Positions 7,899 to 16,354 of a DNA stretch of 64,000 nucleotides are shown here, piece after piece. The DNA lies in NCBI RefSeq assembly GCF_008087345.1, contig NZ_ML701736.1, positions 62,001 to 126,000 of the forward strand, given 5' to 3'. How positions within the stretch are numbered: position 1 is the first letter of the stretch; every line of letters starts with the position of its first letter. The translations under genes and the position numbers were made by a program. Under the pieces are notes generated by a model. The model saw nothing but the letters and a program-made list of their open reading frames with translations. It had not been told where the DNA came from and searched no databases. The stretch comes from Nocardioides caldifontis. GTDB taxonomy: Bacteria > Actinomycetota > Actinomycetes > Propionibacteriales > Nocardioidaceae.

Positions 7899-8687
7899 AT
7901 GAAGGGCAAGATCGCTGTGGTGACGGGCGCCGGCCGAGGCAACGGCCGAGCAATCGCCTCACGGCTGGCGGCGGAGGGCGCCACCGTGGTCGTCGGTGAC
8001 CTAGACGAGGGTGCCGTCAAGGAGCTCGCAGCGGAGGCGGATGCAGCTGGCGCCGGGAAGATCGTGGCGATGCGTTGCGACGTCTCCCAGGAGGATGACG
8101 TCGAAGCTCTGTTCGCCGAGGCAGAGCGGCTCGGGGGCCCGCACGCCGTGGTCGCGCAGGCAGGCGCGATCCTCGAGGCCACCTTGGAGGAGACGACCCC
8201 TGAGCAGTGGGACCGGTTCTTGTCGGTCGACCTCCGCGGCACGTACCTGTGCGCCCGTGCCGCCATCCCGCGGATGCGCGCGCTCGGCGGCGGCTCGATC
8301 GTCAACATGTCAGGCACCTATGCCTACCTGCCGGAACGCGGAGTGGCGGTGCAAGCCGCTGCAAAGGGGGCCATCATGAGCCTTACCCGGGCTCTCGCTG
8401 TCGAGCTCGGACCAGACAGGATCCGCGTCAACTGCATCGTCCCCGGCTACATCGAGACCCCGATGGTGGCTCACTGGGCTGACAAGCACCCTGACCCGGC
8501 CGCTGTCCGCGCCGCGGCGGGAGGGCTCCACTCACTCCGTCGTATGGGGACGCCGGAGGAGATCGCCGCGATGGCGTTGTTCCTCTGCTCCGACGAGTCC
8601 TCGTTCTCGACTGGTCACCCCTACCACGTGGACGGTGGTCTGGCCGCCGGTATGAACTACACCGGCAACCGGCCCGAGGACGCCTGA
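7899..8687 (+). CDS. SDR-fold protein lacking the canonical catalytic Ser/Tyr
   Basis: A 262-residue short-chain dehydrogenase/reductase-fold protein. The N-terminal NAD(P) site TGAGRGNG (about residues 9-16) is intact. In the active-site segment the usual SS...YxxxK reads 'NMSGTYAYLP...VQAAAK': the Lys is kept, but Gln replaces Tyr, and Gly stands where the catalytic Ser normally falls. A proline-glycine 'CIVPGYIETPM' stretch and the C-terminal 'HVDGG' are normal. The ATG at 7899 is preceded by GAGGGAG at 7-base spacing; a GTG at 7893 is a poorer choice. It is first in the tartrate operon, followed after 5 bases by the deacetylase gene. It may be a divergent dehydrogenase or an NAD(P)-binding non-enzyme. 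Confidence 0.85.
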   Translation: MKGKIAVVTGAGRGNGRAIASRLAAEGATVVVGDLDEGAVKELAAEADAAGAGKIVAMRCDVSQEDDVEALFAEAERLGGPHAVVAQAGAILEATLEETTPEQWDRFLSVDLRGTYLCARAAIPRMRALGGGSIVNMSGTYAYLPERGVAVQAAAKGAIMSLTRALAVELGPDRIRVNCIVPGYIETPMVAHWADKHPDPAAVRAAAGGLHSLRRMGTPEEIAAMALFLCSDESSFSTGHPYHVDGGLAAGMNYTGNRPEDA

Positions 8688-8692
8688 GCGCG

Positions 8693-9517
8693 ATGGGGCC
8701 GACGACCGCAGATGTCGCGTTCACGTTCGACTTCGACGCCGACGAGGTGTGGTTGGGCGAGGACCCGGGCAACGCCCGGTTGCCTGTGGTCCTGTCTCAA
8801 GGTGAGTACGGCGCACGAGTCGGCCTAGGAGCCGTGCTCGAGGTTCTGCGACGCACTGCCGTGGTGGCTACCTTTTTCGTTCCCGGACGCGTGGCGGAGC
8901 GCTACCCCGGTCATGTGGACCGCATCCTCGAGGCTGGCCACGAGGTCGCGCACCACGGGTACACGCACCGCTCACCTGCGACGCTGTCACCGGACGAGGA
9001 GCGCCTCGAGCTGGAGCGGAGCATCGAGGCGCTCGACCGCCACGGTGTCGCGCCGCACGGTTACCGCGCCCCTTCCTGGGAGCTCACCGACCAGTCACTG
9101 CGTCTCCTCGAAGAGGCCGGATTCGGCTACTCCTCGAACTTCATGACCGACATCCGTCCCTACCGGCACGAAGGACACGACCTGGTCGAGCTCCCGGTGC
9201 ACTGGGCGCTCGACGACGCCGCCCACTTCTGGTTCTCCGGGGACACCTGGGAGAAGAAGATCTCGACCAACAGTGAAGCCGAGGAGATCTTCCTGGCGGA
9301 GGCCGACGGCATCACTGCGATGGGCGGCTGCTGTGTCTACACCTTCCACCCACAGATCATCGGCCGACCGGGCAGGTTGGCGCTCTTGGAGCGGCTGGTG
9401 GTAGCGGCCCAAGAGGACCGCCGAACCAGGATCGCTCCGTTGGGCGTGCTGGCCGTGGAGGCCAGGGACGTCTTTGCCGCCGAAGGTGCAGTTCCAGTGC
9501 AGGAGCCACACAGATGA
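8693..9517 (+). CDS. NodB-type polysaccharide deacetylase / cyclic imidase family hydrolase
   Basis: A 274-residue cytoplasmic-looking enzyme with no signal peptide. NodB metal-site motifs are present: 'FTFDFDADE' (Asp), 'EVAHHGYTH' (His, His) and 'YRAPSWELT'. The absence of export signals and the 'FDFDAD' motif fit the PuuE/HpPgdA branch, which includes cyclic imidases and allantoinase-like enzymes acting on small C-N substrates rather than on chitin or peptidoglycan. It overlaps the next gene by 4 bases (ATGA), so the two proteins are made together. Hydrolysis of an amide or imide in the same pathway as the C45 hydrolase is a reasonable inference. Confidence 0.82.
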   Translation: MGPTTADVAFTFDFDADEVWLGEDPGNARLPVVLSQGEYGARVGLGAVLEVLRRTAVVATFFVPGRVAERYPGHVDRILEAGHEVAHHGYTHRSPATLSPDEERLELERSIEALDRHGVAPHGYRAPSWELTDQSLRLLEEAGFGYSSNFMTDIRPYRHEGHDLVELPVHWALDDAAHFWFSGDTWEKKISTNSEAEEIFLAEADGITAMGGCCVYTFHPQIIGRPGRLALLERLVVAAQEDRRTRIAPLGVLAVEARDVFAAEGAVPVQEPHR

Positions 9518-10695
9518 CCGAGCGCAGGTATCCACGGATCCGGGTCTCCGGAGCCGCCTACGAACGCGGGGAGCAGTACGGGCGTGCGGCCCGCGATCGC
9601 GTGCTCCGCAGCAAGCAGGGCTATGAGAGGGCGTTCGCGCATGCTGCCGGATGGAGCTGGGACCACGCCGTGGAAGCGGCAGGCGCGATGGTCTCCGCCG
9701 TGCGGAGCGCGTTCCCGACGTACGTGGAGGAGATGCAGGGGATCGCGGACGGGGCCGGACTCTCGTTCGAGGACGTGTTCGCGATGAACGCACGCACCGA
9801 GGTCATGTGGGCCGCCACTGTCCGACAGAGCGACCAACTGCGTGGTGCCCTCGCTCGAGAGTGCAGCTCATTCGCGCTAACTCCTGAACGCACGGCCTCC
9901 GGGCACACCTACGTCGGACAGACGTGGGACTGGCTGGTGCAGGGCTTCGAGACGGTGGTCGTGCTCGAGGTGGAGCAGGATGAGGGTCCGAACTTCGTGA
10001 CCGTCGTGGAGGCCGGCCTGCTCGCCAAGTCGAGCCTGAACTCCTCCGGTCTCGGTGTTTGCGTCAACACACTGGTCACGTCGGAGGACCGCGGTGAGAC
10101 GGGCGTTCCGTTCCATGTGCTGATCAGGGCTCTGGCCGATTGCCACTCCGTCACCGACGCGGTCTACGTCCTCTCCAAGAACCGGCGCGCGTCGTCGGGC
10201 AACTTCATGATCGGCCACGTGGACGGCACGGTGCTCAACCTGGAGACGTCTCCTGGTGACGCGCGGGGTGTCACCCCCCAGCTGCCCGACCGAGGAGCGC
10301 TCGTCCACACCAACCACTTCGTCGATCCCCCGGGGTACGGCACGGAGCTGGCTTCCTATGCGATGGCCGACAGCTATGTCCGGCTGCAACGCGTGCGCAC
10401 GTCGATCATGGAAGACCCGTCGCCGGCGACGGTCTCGTCGCTGCACGAGGCGATGTGCGACCACGCGGACTACCCAGCGTCGGTGTGCTGCCACCCCGAC
10501 GCACGCGAGGACGACGCGGAGCAGTGGGCCACCGTGATGGCAGTCGTGATGGACCTCGACGAGCGGACCCTCCACCTCAGTGAAGGCAATCCGTGTGAGG
10601 CGCCGCCGGCGCCAATGACCTTCGGCGACCTCCTGCACAAGGAGTCGCCGCTCGTTGCGCTGCAGCGCCAGCGGGGCGAGGAGGCGAAACGATGA
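9514..10695 (+). CDS. C45-family N-terminal-nucleophile acyltransferase/hydrolase
   Basis: A 393-residue protein of the acyl-CoA:6-aminopenicillanate acyltransferase-like C45 family. Such precursors self-cleave before a Cys that becomes the catalytic N-terminus. The candidate is Cys117 in 'ARECSSFALTP', followed by 'HTYVGQTWDW', where the Asp-Trp is typical. Further motifs are 'NSSGLGVCVNTL' and 'LVHTNHFVDP'. Family members hydrolyse or transfer acyl groups on amides. There is no signal peptide, so it acts in the cytoplasm. Four-base overlaps with both neighbours place it firmly in the tartrate operon, suggesting removal of an N-acyl or amide group from the imported compound. Substrate unknown. 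Confidence 0.85.
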   Translation: MTERRYPRIRVSGAAYERGEQYGRAARDRVLRSKQGYERAFAHAAGWSWDHAVEAAGAMVSAVRSAFPTYVEEMQGIADGAGLSFEDVFAMNARTEVMWAATVRQSDQLRGALARECSSFALTPERTASGHTYVGQTWDWLVQGFETVVVLEVEQDEGPNFVTVVEAGLLAKSSLNSSGLGVCVNTLVTSEDRGETGVPFHVLIRALADCHSVTDAVYVLSKNRRASSGNFMIGHVDGTVLNLETSPGDARGVTPQLPDRGALVHTNHFVDPPGYGTELASYAMADSYVRLQRVRTSIMEDPSPATVSSLHEAMCDHADYPASVCCHPDAREDDAEQWATVMAVVMDLDERTLHLSEGNPCEAPPAPMTFGDLLHKESPLVALQRQRGEEAKR

Positions 10696-11858
10696 GGATC
10701 GTTGACATCAAGGAGATGTCCGTGGGCATCTCCTCGTCGATGCGCAACGCGGTCATCGACTTCTCGGAGATGACGGTGTCGGTCGTCGCGATGGTCAGTG
10801 ACGCGGTGGTCGACGGTGAACCGCTCGTCGGCTACGGCTTCAACTCCAACGGGCGCTATGCCCCGAGCGAAGTGATCCGCCGCCGGTTGGCGCCGCGCGT
10901 CCTTGCCGCCGATCCCGACGAGCTGCTCGACCCGGCGGGGCTCCTCGAGCCGGCGCAGGTCGCGGCTGCCGCGATGCGCAACGAGAAGCCAGGCGGGCAC
11001 GGCGAGCGTGCCGTCGCCGCCGGGGTTCTCGACATGGCTGCCTGGGACCTCCGGGCCAAGCTCGAGAACCGGCCGTTGTGGCGGACGATCGCCGACCGGG
11101 TCGGCAACGATGACGCGCGGCCCGCGGTGCCCGTGTACGCCGCCGGCGGTTACTACCACCCTCGAGGTGGCACCTCGGCGCTCGTCGACGAGCTGTCGGG
11201 GTACCTCGCGCTGGGGTACACCGACGTCAAGATGAAGATCGGCGGAGCCGACCTGGCCACCGACGTGGCTCGGATCGAGGCGGTGCTCGCTGCGCTTCCC
11301 GAGGGCGGCACGTTGGCCGTCGATGCCAACGGCAGGTTCGACCTCCGACGGGCCGTGGAAGTCGGAGGCGCTCTCGAGTCCTACGACCTTCGCTGGTACG
11401 AAGAGCCCTGCGATCCCCTGGACTACGCGGCCATGGCAGCGCTTGCCGACGTCTACGAGGGGCCGCTGGCCACGGGCGAGAACCTACTGTCCTCCCAGGA
11501 CGCCTTGAACCTTCTCCGCCACGGAGGGATGCGCCCCGGCCACGACGTCCTCCAGATGGACCCAGTGCTGTCGTACGGACTCGTGGACTATCTCCGCACC
11601 GCGCGGCACCTCACCCGCCATGGCTGGAGTCTCGGCGACTGCTGGCCCCACGGAGGCCATCAGTTCAACCTCCACATCGCCGCGGGGCTGGGACTCGGCG
11701 GCATCGAGTCCTACCCGGGGCTCTTCGAGCCCTTCGGCGGCTTCGCGGACGACGAGCCGGTTCACGAAGGCATCGTGACGGTCGGCGACGGTCCCGGCAT
11801 CGGCTTCGAACGAGCCGCCCGGCTCGAGCCAGTGCTCGACAAGGTGCGAACCTCATGA
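10692..11858 (+). CDS. tarD: D(-)-tartrate dehydratase (enolase superfamily)
   Basis: A 388-residue enzyme converting D-tartrate to oxaloacetate and water, Mg-dependent. It closely follows the known Bradyrhizobium D-tartrate dehydratase along its whole length: 'VGYGFNSNGRY', 'NEKPGGHGERAVAAG', 'VYAAGGYYHP', 'DVKMKIGGA', 'AVDANGRF', 'WYEEPCDPLDY' and 'PHGGHQ'. Expected active-site residues are all present: the KxK pair (Lys180/Lys182), metal ligands Asp211, Glu237 and Glu263, and His320, each offset by two from the characterised protein. The ATG at 10692 overlaps the preceding stop by 4 bases, as does the next gene. This is the most specific functional assignment in the island and anchors its tartrate interpretation. 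Comparison is from memory of the family. Confidence 0.9.
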   Translation: MRIVDIKEMSVGISSSMRNAVIDFSEMTVSVVAMVSDAVVDGEPLVGYGFNSNGRYAPSEVIRRRLAPRVLAADPDELLDPAGLLEPAQVAAAAMRNEKPGGHGERAVAAGVLDMAAWDLRAKLENRPLWRTIADRVGNDDARPAVPVYAAGGYYHPRGGTSALVDELSGYLALGYTDVKMKIGGADLATDVARIEAVLAALPEGGTLAVDANGRFDLRRAVEVGGALESYDLRWYEEPCDPLDYAAMAALADVYEGPLATGENLLSSQDALNLLRHGGMRPGHDVLQMDPVLSYGLVDYLRTARHLTRHGWSLGDCWPHGGHQFNLHIAAGLGLGGIESYPGLFEPFGGFADDEPVHEGIVTVGDGPGIGFERAARLEPVLDKVRTS

Positions 11859-12955
11859 CGACAGGACGGGATCCAGCCGTGACACGACGCTTCCAGATCG
11901 CATGCATCCCCGGTGACGGCGTGGGCCCCGAGGTCGTCAATGCCGGTCGCGCGGTGCTGGACGCGCTGGCAGCCGAGTCCGGAGGAGAGTTCGCCTTCGA
12001 CTGGACCTCGTTCGACTGGGGGAGCGAGTACTACCAGCGTCACGGGCAGATGATGCCCGACGACGGTCTGGAACGGCTCCGCGAGCACGACGCGATCTAT
12101 TTCGGTGCGGTGGGCTGGGAGAACGTTCCCGACCACGTCAGCCTCTGGGGGTTGCGTCTCCGGATCTGTCAGGGGCTCGACCAGTGGGCCAACATCCGAC
12201 CGGTGCGGTTCCTCCCCGGCGTGACAAGCCCGCTGCGGGTGGCGGACACGGCCGAGCTCGACTGGCTGGTGGTGCGGGAAAACAGTGAGGGGGAGTACGC
12301 CGGCCTCGGAGGTCGTAACCTGTCCGGTCGCGGCCCCGGTGGGGAGGTCGCCCTCCAGTCTTCCCTGTTCACCGAGGTCGGTTGCGAGCGGATCATACGG
12401 TTCGCGTTCGAGCAGGCCCGGATGCGGTCACGACCCAAGGTCACGAGCGTGACGAAGAGCAACGCGCAGCAGTACGGCATGGTGCTGTGGGACGAGGTCT
12501 TCGCCCGCGTCGCGGCCGATTACCCCGACGTGGAGAGCGACAGCTGCCTGGTCGACGCCATGGCTGCCCGCTTCGTGCTGGCACCCGAGGAGCTGTCGGT
12601 CGTGGTGGCGTCGAACCTGAACGCCGACATCCTCTCCGACCTCGGCAGTGCCTTGGCAGGGAGCCTGGGCTTGGCCGCCAGCGCCAACTTGAACCCGGAG
12701 CGGCGGACCCCGAGCATGTTCGAGCCGGTCCACGGCTCGGCCCCGGACATCGCCGGCCGGGGCATCGCCAACCCGATCGGCGCGATCGAGAGCGCAGCGT
12801 TGATGGCAGAACACCTCGGACTCGGAGACGTGGGACGCCGGGTTCGTGCGGCCGTCGAGGCCACGACTGCGAGCGGAGTTCTGCCGCGCGATCTCGGTGG
12901 AGGTGCGGATACGCAGGTGGTCACCAAGGCGGTGGTGGCGAACCTGGCGGACTGA
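11855..12955 (+). CDS. Tartrate/D-malate dehydrogenase-like enzyme, second copy
   Basis: A 366-residue beta-decarboxylating dehydrogenase paralogous to the product of 6607-7674. It begins 'FQIACIPGDGVGPEVV' and has 'FDWGSEYYQRHGQMMPDDG', 'VVRENSEGEYAGLGG', 'NLNADILSDLGSALAGSLG' and 'FEPVHGSAPDIAG'. The 'RENSEGEY' and 'WGSEYY' segments match the tartrate dehydrogenase/decarboxylase (TtuC) subgroup. It is last in the operon, with an ATGA overlap to the dehydratase gene, and is followed by a strong terminator. It could process tartrate stereoisomers not handled by the dehydratase, or D-malate. The exact reaction is not determinable here. Confidence 0.87.
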   Translation: MTTGRDPAVTRRFQIACIPGDGVGPEVVNAGRAVLDALAAESGGEFAFDWTSFDWGSEYYQRHGQMMPDDGLERLREHDAIYFGAVGWENVPDHVSLWGLRLRICQGLDQWANIRPVRFLPGVTSPLRVADTAELDWLVVRENSEGEYAGLGGRNLSGRGPGGEVALQSSLFTEVGCERIIRFAFEQARMRSRPKVTSVTKSNAQQYGMVLWDEVFARVAADYPDVESDSCLVDAMAARFVLAPEELSVVVASNLNADILSDLGSALAGSLGLAASANLNPERRTPSMFEPVHGSAPDIAGRGIANPIGAIESAALMAEHLGLGDVGRRVRAAVEATTASGVLPRDLGGGADTQVVTKAVVANLAD

Positions 12956-12988
12956 CGCAGCACACATCGGGCGGGCTGTCAGCCGAAC

Positions 12989-13036
12989 GGCGCAGGTCGG
13001 GACCACCGTCCCGATCTGCGCCGCTCGTCGCTTTTC
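12989..13036 (+). terminator. Intrinsic terminator after the tartrate operon
   Basis: A 15-bp stem (12989-13003 with 13008-13022, one G-U pair) encloses a 4-base CACC loop. It is followed a few bases later by CTTTTCC. It lies 34 bases after the last operon gene and ahead of the adhesin gene. Confidence 0.75.
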
Positions 13037-13115
13037 CCTCAACGTCGGCTCCGGGCGGTCGATCCATTTCCTTGGCTCGTCCAAGATTTTGCGCACCCCA
13101 CCCCTGGAGCTTCTT

Positions 13116-16100
13116 TTGCCCTCGCCTGCTCGCAAACCGCTCGCCCTCGCGGCGATCGCGGCGACCACCCTGTCCGCGCTCTCCTTGATGCCGTCCGCGT
13201 ACGCCGCGACGGCTGCAGAGCTCGCCCCCGTGATCCTCAACAACCCCTCGTACGTCACCGGGTCGCACCTGCTCGACCCCTCGGCCGGCCAGTCGACGAT
13301 GGTGGCGACCACGCCGATCGCTGGGTTCCCGCGCGACGGCGGGTCCTTCGCGATCCTCTCGACCGGCAAGGCGGCCGACGCCTACAAGGCGAACTCGTCC
13401 GGCGACCTCGGCACCCAATTCGGCGGCAAGTCCCGCGGCACCGGGAACGACCAGGACGTCACGGTCCTCCGGATCGACCTGAACGTTCCGGCCGGCGTGA
13501 ACTGCTTGACCGGCGTCGACTTCCGGTTCTTCTCCGAGGAGTTCCCGGAGTACGTCAACCAGGGCTACAACGACGCGTTCATCGCCGAGCTGGACACCAG
13601 CACCTGGACGGCGCAGGGCGACACGATCAACGCTCCGAACAACTTCGCGTTCGACAGCCAGGGCAACGTGATCAGCATCAACGCCTCCGGTGCGGCCACG
13701 ATGACCGCGGGGAACGCGGCAGGCACGACGTACGACGGCGGCAGCGACCTGCTCACCGCAGCGACGCCGATCACCCCGGGCGCGCACAGCCTCTACCTGT
13801 CGATCTTCGACCAGGGCGACGACGCCTACGACTCGACCGTCTTCATCGACAACATGCGGTTCGGCAAGGTGGCCAACGTCGCGACCGACTGCAAGCCGGG
13901 CGCCCAGGCGGCCTCCGACGAGCCGGTCGAGGAGGCTCCCGAGCCGACCCACGTCACGGCCGGCCCGATCGCCCACACCGACGAGTTCGGCACGATCGAC
14001 GACACGTACACGATCCCGGCGACCACCGGCGTCACCTACCTCGTCGACGGCGAGCCGAAGGCCCCCGGCACCTACGCGGGCACGGGCACCGTGACCGTCG
14101 TGGCGCAGCCGGCGGACGACACCTTCGTGATCGACGGCGAGACCTCCTTCGAGATCACCTTCACCGCGGACCGGGCGAGCGACCGGAGCACCAGCGGCGT
14201 GGGCCGCGCCGAGCAGTCGGTCACCGTGCCGCTGCCCACCGAGGGCACCGTGCACCTCGTCGACGGCGACGGCCACTCCGTGAACGCGCTGTCGACCCCT
14301 GCCGGTGAGTACACCGTGGAGCCCACGTCCGGGAAGATCACCTTCCTGCCGGCCGTCGGTTTCAGCGGCGACGCGCAGGTCACCTTCCGGGTCACCGAGC
14401 GCGACGGAACGCCCTCCACCGCGACGTACACCGCGACCGTCACCAAGCCCGCCGGGCCGACCGCGGCGCCCCTGACCAGCCACGCCGGCATCGGCGTGAC
14501 CCAGACCGTCGAGGTCGACGGCGAGGACCTCACGCTCCTCGACGGCGAGGGCACCCCGACCGACGAGGTCGAGGTCGACGGCGAGGGCACCTACGCCCTC
14601 GGGGAGGGGACCCTCTCGTTCACCCCCGAGACCTGCTTCTCCGGCGTGGCCACCCCCGCCGAGTACCAGGTGACCGACAGCTACGAGCAGAGCAGCACCT
14701 CGACGTACACCCCGACCGTCGACGCCCCCGCGGCACCCCAGCCGCAGGAGCTGAGCTCCGAGGGCACCGGCACCGAGGTGCAGCACGCCACCGCCGACGT
14801 CCCCGAGTGCGGCCGTCTCGCGCTGGTCGACACCGAGGGCGACGAGGTCCTCGAGGTCGCCCGCGACGGCGAGGGCAGCTACGTCCTCGACCCGGCCACC
14901 GGCCCGATCACCTTCACCCCGGTGTTCGGCTACTCCGGCGTCCCGGCGCCGGTCGAGCTCGCCGAGCACGACGGCCACGGCAACCGCGTCGTGGGCTCGT
15001 ACGCCGTCACGGTGCACGCACCGGCCGCCGTGGTCCCCGACGTGCTGACCTCGACCGGTGTCGGCGCCCAGCCGCAGAGCCGCTCGGTCACCCTCCGCAC
15101 CGGTGACGTGCTCACCCTCCTCGACGGCGACGCCGAGGTCGGCGAGGTCGTGGTGCGCGGGCAGGGCACCTACCTGATCGACCCGGCCACCGGCACGATC
15201 AGCTTCGTCCCCGCTCCGGGCTTCCACGGCCAGGCGACCCCGGTGACCTACCAGGTCACCGACGCCTACGGTCAGCGCAGCTCCGCGACGTTCACCCCGA
15301 CCGTCGAGCTCCCCGCGGCCCCGGCTCCCACGCCGGTCCGCAGCAACGGCCCGCAGCAGAGCCCGCAGCAGGTCCAGCTCGACGTCCCGGCCGGCGGCTC
15401 GGTCAAGCTCCTCGACAACACGGGCGCGACCAAGCGACGCGTCGTGGTGAAGGGCCAGGGCGTCTACGAGCTCGACGCGGCCACCGCGACGATCACCTTC
15501 ACACCGCGCAAGGGGTTCCACGGCAAGGCGCAGCCGGTCACCTTCGCGGTGACCGACGGTTACGGCCAGGTGTCGAAGGCGTCCTACCGCGCGATCGTCG
15601 CCCAGGCCACCTCGGTGCACCTGACCGCCCCGAAGCAGGTGCGCACCACCACGACGCTGCCCACCACGTGCCGCGTCACCGCCGGCAAGGCGAAGCGCTG
15701 CTCGGTCACCGCCTACGCCTCGGTCAACGGCACCCGCACGGTGGTCGGCAAGGGCAGCGTGAAGGTGCGGACCGCAGCGAAGCGCGTCTCCGTCCCGGTC
15801 CGGCTCAACACCGTCGGCCGTTCGCTGGCCGCCCAGCCGGGCGGGTTCAAGGTGGAGCTCGCCTCCGTCACCCGCACCGTCGACGGTCGCGACTACGCCG
15901 CCGACGCGCGGTCCCTCGCGGTCGCCCCGACGATGCAGCTGCGCCCCCTCTACTTCGCCACCGACTCGGCCGTGCTGAGCAAGGCGGACCGGCGGTACCT
16001 GCTCCAGGTGCGTCGCCAGCTCGGCGGCGTGGCGCGGATCGTGTGCACCGGCTTCGCCGACGCCCGCTCCACGGTGGACTACAACGCGCGGCTCGGCATG

Positions 16101-16253
16101 GCCCGGGCGCAGGCGGTGTGCGAGGTCCTGGCCCACGGCGTCCGCGCCAAGGTCGCCAAGGTCAGCCGTGGTGAGACCCGGCCGGCGGGCGACAACGCCA
16201 CCGAGCGCGGCCGTGCGCTCAACCGGCGGGTCGAGGTCACGCTGAAGTACTGA
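13116..16253 (+). CDS. Secreted CshA-repeat adhesin with C-terminal OmpA-like domain
   Basis: A predicted surface protein of 1045 residues. The TTG at 13116 is chosen because TGGAG lies 6 bases upstream and it yields a clean signal peptide (Arg-Lys start, hydrophobic core, cleavage near SAYAATA). Residues about 35-250 form a choice-of-anchor L-type domain ('VDFRFFSEEFPEY', 'FIDNMRFG'). Five tandem repeats of about 95 residues follow, each ending like 'ITFTP..GF.G.A.PVTY.VTD.YGQ.S', the CshA fibril repeat. The last ~110 residues are OmpA-like ('YFATDSAVLSKADRRYL', 'CTGFADA', 'NRRVEVTLKY'), a peptidoglycan-binding fold. It is monocistronic, with terminators on both sides. Likely role: cell-wall-attached adhesion fibre. 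Confidence 0.8.
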   Translation: MPSPARKPLALAAIAATTLSALSLMPSAYAATAAELAPVILNNPSYVTGSHLLDPSAGQSTMVATTPIAGFPRDGGSFAILSTGKAADAYKANSSGDLGTQFGGKSRGTGNDQDVTVLRIDLNVPAGVNCLTGVDFRFFSEEFPEYVNQGYNDAFIAELDTSTWTAQGDTINAPNNFAFDSQGNVISINASGAATMTAGNAAGTTYDGGSDLLTAATPITPGAHSLYLSIFDQGDDAYDSTVFIDNMRFGKVANVATDCKPGAQAASDEPVEEAPEPTHVTAGPIAHTDEFGTIDDTYTIPATTGVTYLVDGEPKAPGTYAGTGTVTVVAQPADDTFVIDGETSFEITFTADRASDRSTSGVGRAEQSVTVPLPTEGTVHLVDGDGHSVNALSTPAGEYTVEPTSGKITFLPAVGFSGDAQVTFRVTERDGTPSTATYTATVTKPAGPTAAPLTSHAGIGVTQTVEVDGEDLTLLDGEGTPTDEVEVDGEGTYALGEGTLSFTPETCFSGVATPAEYQVTDSYEQSSTSTYTPTVDAPAAPQPQELSSEGTGTEVQHATADVPECGRLALVDTEGDEVLEVARDGEGSYVLDPATGPITFTPVFGYSGVPAPVELAEHDGHGNRVVGSYAVTVHAPAAVVPDVLTSTGVGAQPQSRSVTLRTGDVLTLLDGDAEVGEVVVRGQGTYLIDPATGTISFVPAPGFHGQATPVTYQVTDAYGQRSSATFTPTVELPAAPAPTPVRSNGPQQSPQQVQLDVPAGGSVKLLDNTGATKRRVVVKGQGVYELDAATATITFTPRKGFHGKAQPVTFAVTDGYGQVSKASYRAIVAQATSVHLTAPKQVRTTTTLPTTCRVTAGKAKRCSVTAYASVNGTRTVVGKGSVKVRTAAKRVSVPVRLNTVGRSLAAQPGGFKVELASVTRTVDGRDYAADARSLAVAPTMQLRPLYFATDSAVLSKADRRYLLQVRRQLGGVARIVCTGFADARSTVDYNARLGMARAQAVCEVLAHGVRAKVAKVSRGETRPAGDNATERGRALNRRVEVTLKY
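14187..15609 (+). repeat. Five tandem CshA-type repeats within the adhesin gene
   Basis: The coding region repeats a unit of about 285 bases five times. Each unit contains a 'LLDG' strand, a 'GTY.LDPATG.ITF.P' core and a 'VTD.YGQ.S.A.YTPTV' end. Units 4 and 5 are the most regular. Unit 3 is the most diverged ('VELAEHDGHGNRVV'). The repeats differ enough in DNA that they are unlikely to be recombining freely. Confidence 0.7.
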
Positions 16254-16265
16254 TCCGCGGCACGT

Positions 16266-16308
16266 ACCGGAGGAGCTCACGCCACGCGTGGGCTCCTCCG
16301 GTCGTTTC
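16266..16308 (+). terminator. Intrinsic terminator after the adhesin gene
   Basis: A 17-bp stem (16266-16282 with 16286-16302, one G-U pair) closes on a 3-base CAC loop. CGTTTCGG follows. It starts 12 bases after the adhesin stop codon. Confidence 0.75.
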
Positions 16309-16340
16309 GGACGCGGCGCAGCCCGCACCACCCGGCCACC

Positions 16341-16346
16341 TAGGAT
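16341..16346 (+). promoter_or_regulatory. Candidate leaderless -10 element for the thiolase gene
   Basis: TAGGAT (TAnnnT form) ends 8 bases before the ATG at 16355. No Shine-Dalgarno sequence lies in front of that ATG, so transcription probably starts at or next to the start codon. Confidence 0.45.
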
Positions 16347-16354
16347 CCCTGCGC

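Noticed and set aside
12921-16331. Long reverse-strand open frame (about 1136 codons) opposite the adhesin gene
   Set aside because: Composition is Arg/Gly/Val/Asp-rich with no domain. It is the expected antisense shadow of a high-GC gene that has a signal peptide and recognisable repeats.
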